Assembly: GCA_037176905.1 (NCBI GenBank)
Contig: JBBBWG010001226.1
Span: 71,521-108,151 of the forward strand
DNA length: 36,631 nucleotides
Direction of reading: 5' to 3'
Origin: Azolla pinnata
Taxonomy: Eukaryota > Streptophyta > Polypodiopsida > Salviniales > Salviniaceae
Part shown: positions 20,598 to 28,131 of the stretch, piece by piece
Position numbering within the stretch: the first letter of the stretch is position 1
Layout of the letters: each line of letters opens with the position of its first letter
Made by a program: the position numbers and the translations under genes
The notes under the pieces: model-generated
Databases searched by the model: none
Seen by the model: only the letters and a program-made list of their open reading frames with translations
What the model was told of the DNA's origin: nothing

Positions 20598-23513
20598 ATG
20601 GTCTGTGCGGTGAGCCCGCTTCCATCCGTCCAGTTCGACCTTCAATCCATCGCCATCGCCATCGCCATCCCCACCTCCAGCTCCCCTCGCCACAGAACAG
20701 AGAGCTTTACCCTGCCCAAGAGCGCTCCATCGATCCTCGGCCCATCTGTTGTCCTTCCCCACACCCAGCATCATCATCATCAGCATCGCCATCGCCATCG
20801 CCATCTCCATGGCGGAGTCGCTCATCTCTGCTCCCAAGGCGACCTTGGCTCGGCTATGGAAGCGCTGCTCCAGTCCCCGGCACAGCCGACGGAAGATCTG
20901 TACCTTCTGCTCCTCAAGGCCTGCGGGAGAACGAAGGACAAGGCTCGAGCAAAGGCCGTCTTCTTCCACATCCGAGAGCACAGCGCGCAAGCCTCCGGAT
21001 TGCTCCGAGATTACCTGGTCGTCACTCTGGCGAAATGTGGCGCCCTCGACGAAGCGATCCAGGCATGGAATCGGCTAGACAGAGGTACGCTCTACTCTTA
21101 CACCGCCATGATTTCTTGTTATCACGACCATGGCCTGGATCGAGAGGCCTTCGACATGTACGAATCGATGCAAAGGGACGGAATCGAACCGGATCGGCAT
21201 ACGTTCGCAAGCCTGATCAGGATCTGTGCAAGCTCCCGGGACCTGCGCAGAGGAAGAGAGCTCCACGAAGAGGCGGATCGGAGAGGCTTGGCCTCCGATG
21301 CATTCGTGGGAAACAGTCTGGTGAGCATGTATGGGAAATGCAGAAGCATCGGGGAAGCGGAGCACGCATTCGTCGCGATCGCAGAGAGGAATCCCGCATC
21401 GTGGACATCGATGATGGCTGCCTATGCCGAGATCGGCCAGTTCAAGAAAACCCTGCGATCGTTTCGGCAGATGCTGGAAGAGAATGCGATTCCGAACCAG
21501 CATACATTCGGCGTTGCTCTACAAGCATGCTATGGCCTGTGCAAGCATATCGCATCGTCGAAGCCCGCGTTTCTCGACATCGCTCATGCATTGCATGCCG
21601 AGATCCACAGGCATGGCTTAGGATCTAACATCTTTGTCGCCACTTCCCTCATGAATCTCTATGGGAAATGTGGTAGGATCGAGGACGCCGAGAACTTGTT
21701 CACCAGGTTACCCCAGCATGACATCGCGTCATGGAATGCGATGCTCTGCTCGTACATCGAACAGGGCCGGGGAGCTTCGGCATTGCGGCTGTATAAACAC
21801 ATGCAAGAGCGGGGAATCTCCCCCGACCAGAAGACCGCCGTCATGGCTCTTCAAGCTTGTGTTCTCTTGGCCAAAGAGGAGGAAGCTCTGCTAGTAGAGG
21901 GGAGATCGACGAGGATAATGTCCACGGAATGCTTCCGAGCCATACACCGTGATGCGGAACGGCAAGCGTTTGCGGCCAACGCCTTCTTCGGAACTACCCT
22001 TCTTGGCCTGTATGGGAAGAATGGGATGATAACGGAAGCCGAGAGCATTTTCTGCGAGCTGCCGAAGCGGGATGTGGTCTCGTGGACGGCGATGCTCACA
22101 GCATATTTGGAGCAAGGGCAAGGCGCAAATGCGATTCGACTGTATCGGCAGATGCAAGAGGAAGGCATCGATGGGAACGAACAGACGTATGTGGTGGCGA
22201 TTCAGGCCTGCGGGGTTCTGATCGAAGAGAAGGACGATGCCGTTGCAGCCATGGAGATAGGGAGGGCGCTCCATGCCGATGCTAGAAGAAAAGGCTTCGA
22301 TTCGAACCTGTATGCTGCGACTTCCCTCTTGGGCATGTATGCCGCGTGCGGAAACATCGCCGAAGCCGAGAATGTATTCGATTCGCTGCCTCAGCGCGAT
22401 GTTGCGGCATGGAATGCGATGCTTACCGGCTATGTCGACCGAGGCCGGGGTCACGAGGCATTGCAGCTGTACAGCGAGATGCTGGAGGCAGGCATGAACC
22501 CGAACCAGAAGACGTTTGTCGTTATCCTCCATGCGTGTACCATACTGGTCGAGAAAGAGCCGGATGCGGAGAAAACCGCCCTCTTCGATCTCGCCTCCGC
22601 GATACACGCAGACCTTCGGAGGTGGGGTTTCGAAGGCAACGTGTTCATCGGCAATACGCTCGTAAGCATTTACGGGAAGCTTGGGAAGCTGGTGCAAGCC
22701 GAAGACGTGTTTGCGCGGATGCTGCGACATGAAACCATCTCGTGGAACGCGATGCTCTCGGCTTACGTCGAGCGGAACGAAGGAGAGGCAGCGTTGGAGC
22801 TCTACGGGAGGATGAGGCAGGAGAACGCTATCACAAACGATGTCACGCACCTGTGCCTCCTTCAAGCATGCGGAGCGATCGGAAGCTTAGAGGTTTGTCA
22901 CGAGATCCATTTCAGCATGGTGTCGGCCGGGTACGATCACAATGCGCCGCTCTTGGCCACTTTGATCCACACGTACGGGAGCTGTTCGAGCATGGAAGAT
23001 GCAGCGTCGCTGTTCCAGGCTGTTTTACGCCCAGACATCGTGTCGTGGAATGCGTACATTGCTGGGCATGCGGGAGTGGGGAGCTACGATGAGAGTGCGA
23101 GATTGCTCGACGAAATGCATCGGCAAGGCATCGAACCAGATGGAATCACGCTCGCGTCGGTGCTTTCGGCATGTAGCCACGGCGGCTTGGTAGATCAAGG
23201 CCTAGATCACTTCGAAGATCTATGCACGCGCTTCGGCATTACGCCAGATTTGAAGCACTACAGCACTGTCATAGACCTCCTTGGCAGGGCAGGAGGCTTG
23301 ACAATGCTCGAGGATCTGCTCGCTAGGATGCCCGTGGAGGCCGATCTGAGCATTTGGCTGCCTTTGCTCGGCGCTTGCCGTCTCCATGGGAATGCGGATC
23401 TAGGGAAGCAAGCATTCGCAAATGCCGTCGATTTGAAGCCGACTCGCGCGAGTGCCTACGTCATCATGTCGAACATCTATGCAGACTTGGAACTCAAAGC
23501 GGAGGACGCATGA
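20598..23513 (+). CDS. PLS-class pentatricopeptide repeat (PPR) protein, truncated E domain
   Basis: Intronless organelle RNA-binding protein of 971 residues. PLS-class PPR proteins bind single RNA sites in chloroplasts or mitochondria and mostly guide C-to-U editing. The N-terminus is Ser/Pro-rich and transit-like, with a His/Arg run (about residues 58-69) from a CAT/CAC microsatellite. About 23 PPR motifs follow in P-L-S order, with typical S-motif cores such as SLVSMYGKCRSIGEAEHAF and P motifs such as VSWTAMLTAYLEQGQGANA. Several L motifs carry 8-16 extra residues (for example EALLVEGRSTRIMSTE). L2 and S2 motifs and an E1 motif (SIWLPLLGACRLHGNADLG) are clear. E2 starts (SAYVIMSNIYADLELKAEDA) and then hits TGA at 23,511. 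Beyond the stop the same frame reads AIDMNDRFVLSRNRSHP, which resembles the end of an E+ region (consensus W-I-E-V, V-H-x-F, D-x-S-H-P). So the C-terminus appears to be lost by a nonsense change or was shortened in this lineage. No DYW domain is seen. I chose the ATG at 20,598 because upstream in-frame codons are repeat-derived. Confidence 0.88.
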   Translation: MVCAVSPLPSVQFDLQSIAIAIAIPTSSSPRHRTESFTLPKSAPSILGPSVVLPHTQHHHHQHRHRHRHLHGGVAHLCSQGDLGSAMEALLQSPAQPTEDLYLLLLKACGRTKDKARAKAVFFHIREHSAQASGLLRDYLVVTLAKCGALDEAIQAWNRLDRGTLYSYTAMISCYHDHGLDREAFDMYESMQRDGIEPDRHTFASLIRICASSRDLRRGRELHEEADRRGLASDAFVGNSLVSMYGKCRSIGEAEHAFVAIAERNPASWTSMMAAYAEIGQFKKTLRSFRQMLEENAIPNQHTFGVALQACYGLCKHIASSKPAFLDIAHALHAEIHRHGLGSNIFVATSLMNLYGKCGRIEDAENLFTRLPQHDIASWNAMLCSYIEQGRGASALRLYKHMQERGISPDQKTAVMALQACVLLAKEEEALLVEGRSTRIMSTECFRAIHRDAERQAFAANAFFGTTLLGLYGKNGMITEAESIFCELPKRDVVSWTAMLTAYLEQGQGANAIRLYRQMQEEGIDGNEQTYVVAIQACGVLIEEKDDAVAAMEIGRALHADARRKGFDSNLYAATSLLGMYAACGNIAEAENVFDSLPQRDVAAWNAMLTGYVDRGRGHEALQLYSEMLEAGMNPNQKTFVVILHACTILVEKEPDAEKTALFDLASAIHADLRRWGFEGNVFIGNTLVSIYGKLGKLVQAEDVFARMLRHETISWNAMLSAYVERNEGEAALELYGRMRQENAITNDVTHLCLLQACGAIGSLEVCHEIHFSMVSAGYDHNAPLLATLIHTYGSCSSMEDAASLFQAVLRPDIVSWNAYIAGHAGVGSYDESARLLDEMHRQGIEPDGITLASVLSACSHGGLVDQGLDHFEDLCTRFGITPDLKHYSTVIDLLGRAGGLTMLEDLLARMPVEADLSIWLPLLGACRLHGNADLGKQAFANAVDLKPTRASAYVIMSNIYADLELKAEDA

Positions 23514-23875
23514 AAGGCTTACAGGGATCGGTTCTTCTCCTCTCAGCCTCGGCAGATTGCCATCGACATGAATGATCGATTCGTATTGTCGCGTAACAGA
23601 TCGCATCCATGGAGCTGCCGTCCCATCTCCAAACACATGGGTTCAGGGTTTAGGGTGATCGATCCATGGAGCTGCCATCAATGGGTAATCCGATCTGTAT
23701 CTATCCTATCTTTCTATCTATATATGCATCACATCACTCCAGCATCTTATCAAACAAAGGAATGGCAGGTGTGCAACAACAAGAAGAACAAGAACCAGAT
23801 GGAGGGGAAAGGATGGGCACGAGAGATGGTGGCGCTGGAGGGAGAGATCAGGCAGGCGTACAGCAAAATTGTCCT
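23514..23875 (+). other. residual PPR 3' frame and downstream region
   Basis: The PPR reading frame stays open past its TGA to about 23,891. The first 30 codons keep weak E-domain resemblance; after RSHP the sequence no longer resembles a PPR protein. CTAT/ATCT microsatellite lies at about 23,695-23,730. This is probably 3' UTR today. Confidence 0.5.
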
Positions 23876-24690
23876 TGTTCAGTCAGCATGATTTGGGGAG
23901 CTCCATAGCCAGCAAAGCAGAAGCTTTTGTTTTGTTCAGTCAGCATGATTTTGGGAGCTCCATAGCCAGCCAAAGCAGAAGAAGCTTTCGTTTGTTGAGT
24001 CGGCATGATTTGGGAGCCCCATAGCCAGCAAAGCAGAAGCTCTTGTTTGTTCAGTCAGCATGATTTGGGAACCCCATAGCCAGCAAAGCAGAAGCTTTTG
24101 TTTTGTTCAGTCAGCACGATTTTGGGAGCTCCATAGCCAGCCAAAGCAGAAGAAGCATTTGCTTGCTGAGCATAATTTGGGAGCAGCCATAGCCAGCAAA
24201 GCAGAAACATCTGTTTTGTTCAGTCAGCATGATTTTGGGAGCTCCATAGCCAGCCAAAGCAGAAGAAGCTTTTGCTTGCTCAGCATGATTTGGGAGCCCC
24301 ATAGCCAGCAGAGCCAAGTCCGACGGAGTCCACATTCGGAGTGTTGCTATTCTCTTGTTCAGCATGGTTTGGGAGCCATAGCCAGCAGAGCTTCCTTTGT
24401 TCAGTCACAGCATGGATTTGGGAACTCCATAGCCAGCTTCCTTTTGTTCAGTCACAGCATGGATTTGGGAGCACCATTAGCCAGCCTCCTTTTGTTCAGT
24501 CACAGCATGGATTTGGGAGCTCCATAGCCAGCTTCCTTTTGTTCAGTCACAGCATGGATTTGGGAGCACCATAGCAAGCCTCCTTTTGTTCAGTCACAGC
24601 CATGGATTTGGAAGCTCCATAGCCAGCCAGCAGAAGTTCAGTCACAGCCATGGATTTGGGAGCTCCATAGCCCACAGCCAGGTGGTCTTG
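23876..24690. repeat. minisatellite, about 15 units of 48-58 bases
   Basis: Each unit carries GTTCAGTCA..GCATG(A/G)ATTTGGGAGC(T/C)CCATAGCCAGC. Starts of the GCATG core are at about 23,886, 23,943, 24,003, 24,058, 24,115, 24,170, 24,226, 24,284, 24,362, 24,411, 24,459, 24,507, 24,553, 24,600 and 24,648. The first eight units also carry AAAGCAGAAG(AAG)CTTTTG and are 55-58 bases long. The later ones have lost it and are 47-49 bases long. The open frames inside are repeat translations. Confidence 0.9.
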
Positions 24691-24837
24691 CTGTGTTCAG
24701 AATTGAAATGGCACAACACTCTTTCTTAGCTTCAAAATCTCTTTGTTGAAGAATGCACACACAGTTCTGTGAAGATGGGCATGATGGTGTGCAACAAACA
24801 CATAACAAGATTCAGCCATTCCGATCGGGACCGCCTC

Positions 24838-24872
24838 ATGGATGGATGGATGGATGGATGGATGGATGGATG
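24838..24872. repeat. GGAT tetranucleotide microsatellite
   Basis: About eight GGAT copies in a row with almost no variation. Confidence 0.9.
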
Positions 24873-24959
24873 CGGTTAGCTCGAGCGAGGCTTAAGATAA
24901 TGGTGCAAGGGCTTTTCCATACATCTGCACAGGTGGGTCAAAAATGATTTACCAGACCA

Positions 24960-24986
24960 GTTTAGGGTTTAGGGTTTAGGGTTTCT
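24960..24986. repeat. short telomere-like tract (TTTAGGG)
   Basis: Three to four copies of TTTAGGG in a row. Confidence 0.8.
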
Positions 24987-25204
24987 GTGGCCTATGGATG
25001 CATGGTTTATGGTTTACCAAAAGCATGCATGTATGTATGTAGCAGATGTAGGTGCACGATGGGACTGGCAGGAGTAGGGACTTTCAGTTCAATAGCAGTA
25101 GCACATGCTCGTCGAATCTGTGTGTATCTGAAGCGTCGGTCCTGCAGTGGAGAAACCCTCAACGATACTCGCCTCGACGAGTATTCGGACCAAACTAGTA
25201 CATG

Positions 25205-25300
25205 GTTTTGATAAGATCAAACTGAGTACTCGAAACCTCATCTGCCGACAAAGTTTGATAAGATCACACTAGGTGCTCGGAACCTCATCTGCCTATGACG
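25205..25300. repeat. two-copy tandem duplication, 47-base unit
   Basis: TTTGATAAGATCA starts at 25,207 and again at 25,254, followed in both by ACT.AGT(A/G)CTCG(A/G)AACCTCATCTGCC. About 90 percent of positions match. Confidence 0.75.
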
Positions 25301-25679
25301 TTGATCGGGGCTCTGGCAACAGTGCTGTTGGTCCCATTCGTTGCTTGTGTAGTAGTGGCGAGCTCGCTGGGCTTCAGCTTTAGCGAACAGCAAGGCAAGC
25401 TGGCTCTTTTCCTTCCTTCTTTCTTTTCTTTCTTTCTTTCTTTCTTCGCTTGCTCAAATGCATGGCTTGTAACTGCGGACGAAATGTGAGCATTTATTGG
25501 GCACTGTCGAGGTTCAGTAACAGATTGTGATGGGCCAATCGGAAGTCTTAATTTTTCCTGGCCGAACGAAGATGAGCGGACCTTGTAGGCTTAAGCTACA
25601 CTACACCATCTCTCGTTTTGAGCAGAACGCTCACACTGTAGTTGAGAGGCTTGCTTGATGATGTTGTATAGGACCAACT
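25301..25679. other. intergenic spacer, nothing recognised
   Basis: A TTTC/CTTT microsatellite lies at about 25,415-25,446. A short + frame from 25,295 has a signal-like hydrophobic start (about 30 residues) but runs into the microsatellite. It has no family match that I can make. Confidence 0.45.
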
Positions 25680-26120
25680 CATGTGTCATTGATCCAACGA
25701 TTGATTAGATCGTTCCGATTGATCCAATTCATGCATCCTTGATCAACCGATCCAATCGATCCACCTTGTTGTGTCATTGGTTGAGCATTCCGATCGATCC
25801 AATCAATTCAATCGGTCCGATTGATTCGCGTCGATGTGTCACTGGTTGATCATTTTCCAATCGACCGAATCAATTCAATCGATCCAATTCATCCAATTCC
25901 TGTCTTGTCGATCAATCCGGTCAAATCCAAAATTAGTCGTCCAAATGATCCCAACTCAGGCATCATCGAATGGATCGATCCTTAGTCGATCCCAACTTGT
26001 GTCTCATCGATCGATGCAATCAGATCAGTCCCAACTCATGTGTCATCGATCGATCGACTGATCCAACTTGTGCTTCATGGATCGATCGATCCAAGTTGCG
26101 CTTCATCGATCGATCGAGTA
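25680..26120. repeat. GATC-rich degenerate satellite
   Basis: Words built on GATC, ATCGATC and CCAAT(C/T)GATCC recur through 440 bases, often separated by CAACT(C/T)(A/G)TG(T/C).TCAT. The apparent unit is about 30-36 bases and becomes cleaner to the right, where CATCGATCGATCGA repeats at about 26,040-26,120. Confidence 0.8.
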
Positions 26121-26228
26121 AAAAAGAAGAAAATGAATCCATGTAGCAAGAGAATAGGGTTTTTGCTTTTGGTGTTGCAGAATGGTGGGGACACAAATGC
26201 AAATACACACAAATACTATTTCACCACT

Positions 26229-26298
26229 CTCTTCTTCTTCTTCTTCTTCTTCTTCTTCTTCTGCTTCTTCTTCTTTTTCTTCTTCTTCTTCTTCTTCA
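26229..26298. repeat. CTT trinucleotide microsatellite
   Basis: A CTT run with two CTG/TTT interruptions. On the opposite strand it reads GAA. Confidence 0.9.
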
Positions 26299-26461
26299 CT
26301 GTCCGGCTTCCTTCTACCATGATTCGTTCTGCTCTGTCTCCTTCGTACATCCTCTGCGAAATGCTGTGCAGCTTGGGCTCTTCATGAACATTCGCAAGTT
26401 CGTTTTTGCAGATACAAGCTTTTCTTCTTGAAAAGGTAATCCATGTTTTACTATTATGACC

Positions 26462-26463
<2 letters not shown>

Positions 26464-26508
<45 letters not shown>
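26464..26508. repeat. GA dinucleotide microsatellite
   Basis: About 22 uninterrupted GA copies, directly followed by the 48-base repeat at 26,510. Confidence 0.95.
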
Positions 26509-26509
<1 letters not shown>

Positions 26510-26511
<2 letters not shown>

Positions 26512-26700
26512 GTTTTTTCCCTTCGTTCCCTTAATTCTTCTGCAACGAAAGGAAATGGGTTTCATCCATTCTTTTCCCTAATGCTTTTGCAATGGAAGGA
26601 AATGGGTATTTTTTTCTTCTTTCCCCTAACGATTCTGCAACGGTAGGAAATGGGTTTTTCCCCTGCTTTCCCCCTAATATTTCTGCAATGCAAGGAAATG
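26510..26700. repeat. four-copy tandem repeat, 47-48-base unit
   Basis: Each unit runs from GGGTTT or GGGTAT, through TTTCCC(C)TAA, TTCTGCAA(T/C)G, to AAGGAAAT or TAGGAAAT. It lies in the probable leader or promoter region of the coiled-coil gene at 27,385. Confidence 0.85.
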
Positions 26701-27164
26701 GGTTTTATTGAAGCATCCTCTTGCATAGGAACCCCTCCCTTACTGTGTGCGAGGCTTTGTACCATCTATCAATGGGAAAAAACTGAAAATGGATTTTTCC
26801 GAAGCTGTTGAACAACAAACATTCACAGTAAGGAAGGAAGTTGTTTACTAGATTTGAAGTAAGAGATATCATCCTATTGTATCAGAAGTTTTTGCATTAT
26901 GCTATAGTGTAGGGTGATGGTAGAAGGAAACCTGGGTTCACAGGTGTATCCACGCTGTCTGTGGTCTGTTCTATCATACAAGGTTCCGTTTTGGATGTTT
27001 ATTGTGACATTGTGATGATCTCTTTATGTAGGGAGATGATGATGACGAATTTCTGAGAGAAATCTCTTATGACTTCAAGATATTCTCGAGGATCAAGACA
27101 AGTACTTGGGCTACAAAGAAGTCATCTGTCTCCCGATACTATAAGAAAACAGGCACAAGGATTC
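26701..27164 (+). other. upstream region of the coiled-coil gene, possible leader exon
   Basis: A frame opens right after a possible acceptor (TATGTAG at about 27,028-27,033). It begins with an acidic GDDDDEFLREISYDFKIF stretch and stays open to the TAG at 27,290-27,292. It has no ATG at its start, so it would need an upstream exon. The composition looks protein-like but I recognise no domain. Confidence 0.35.
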
Positions 27165-27165
27165 T

Positions 27166-27395
27166 AATTTGTGTGGTATATTTCATTGAGGAGAACAGCA
27201 AGAATCCCAATCTCAGTGGAAAAGAGAGAATTATGATAAGCCTTCGATCAGACCTCACTCAGATTGGAATGATGGATAGGATCTACCTGTAGTATATATC
27301 ATCAAGGAGAACAGTAAGATTCCAAATCTAAGAGAAGAAGCAGAAATAAGAGTAAGGTTTTCGACAAACCTCATCTGGCTTGGAATGATGAATAA
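27166..27395 (+). repeat. tandem duplication across the start codon, 116-base offset
   Basis: GTGGTATATTTCATTGAGG...ATTGGAATGATGGATAGG (to about 27,280) is repeated as GTAGTATATATCATCAAGG...CTTGGAATGATGAATAATAGG (to about 27,396). The right copy holds the presumed start codon at 27,385. The left copy holds the matching ATG at 27,269, whose frame stops after seven codons. In protein terms the copies read VVYFIEENSKNPNL and VVYIIKENSKIPNL, but the 116-base offset puts them in different frames. Confidence 0.75.
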
Positions 27396-28131
27396 TAGGG
27401 TACCTCGACGTTCAAGTTCTACACCTCGTCCGCTGAACACTTTGAATCGCCAAGCTAATACTTCAAATTATATGGTGTATTTATTCTTCATCAGCTTTAT
27501 TTCCATGATTCTAATACCTTACGTTGTTCCATGGATGGGTTTATTCCAACGCACTTCAAAGAACACCCAGAATGGTGGTTCAAGTTCAAAACCACGTGAG
27601 AACCTGAAAGATGATAACCAGATCTCCTCATCAATGCCACAGTCTTATGCTAATTCTCCTTTCCAAAGGCCTTACCTCACCGATGTGAAGTATGATGCAC
27701 TCGAATCTCTCATATTGGACATTCAAAGGGTGGTGCAAATGGAGAGAGAAAGAACGGTGAAGCTTGAGAATGATGTGAGGATCCTAGAATTATCTGAGCG
27801 GTTTTTGAAAGAACGTCTACAGATGGTGGAAGACAGGAACACACTGGTCCAAGAGCCCCCAAAGGCGAGTAGTTTTAACTCCCTGGAGATCATATCGCAA
27901 AGCAGTGATGACAACATCAACTACTTTCCCACTATAGAGGAGCTCTTGAAGGAGCTCAAGCAAGCAGTTCAAACAGAGAAGGAAAGAATGAATGCAATGG
28001 ACATGGAGATTGGAAAGCTGAAGATGTCAGAGAGTAATCTTAAGGATAGAATGGAGTTGCTCGAGCTGAAATTCTCTGCTTTCATTAAGACATCTGAAAG
28101 CCTCCACTTACCGAGATTTGTCAGTACATGA
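27385..28131 (+). CDS. single-pass membrane protein with two coiled-coil repeats, unrecognised
   Basis: Frame of 248 residues. A basic, Ser/Pro-rich N-terminus (residues 1-28) is followed by one clear membrane segment (about 29-52), a polar linker and two predicted coiled coils at about 104-152 and 183-232. The coils are related to each other: ESLILDIQRVVQMERER (107-123) matches EELLKELKQAVQTEKER (185-201), 78 residues apart. This is an internal duplication that kept the frame. The layout (basic tail, membrane anchor, coiled coil) resembles the front half of plant SUN proteins, but no SUN domain is found downstream and sequence similarity is too weak to claim it. The frame is also open upstream of the ATG through the duplicated segment back to about 27,290, so the true start could be in an earlier exon. 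A short upstream frame (27,269-27,292) could lower translation. I do not know the family. Confidence 0.6.
   Translation: MMNNRVPRRSSSTPRPLNTLNRQANTSNYMVYLFFISFISMILIPYVVPWMGLFQRTSKNTQNGGSSSKPRENLKDDNQISSSMPQSYANSPFQRPYLTDVKYDALESLILDIQRVVQMERERTVKLENDVRILELSERFLKERLQMVEDRNTLVQEPPKASSFNSLEIISQSSDDNINYFPTIEELLKELKQAVQTEKERMNAMDMEIGKLKMSESNLKDRMELLELKFSAFIKTSESLHLPRFVST

Noticed and set aside
20832-22865. Minus-strand and other + frames inside the PPR gene
   Set aside because: They overlap an intact 23-motif PPR frame and show no domain of their own.
24060-24574. + frame with repeated DLGAP/ASFLLFSHSM blocks
   Set aside because: It is a translation of the 48-58-base minisatellite. Repeats of this kind stay open when the unit length is a multiple of three.
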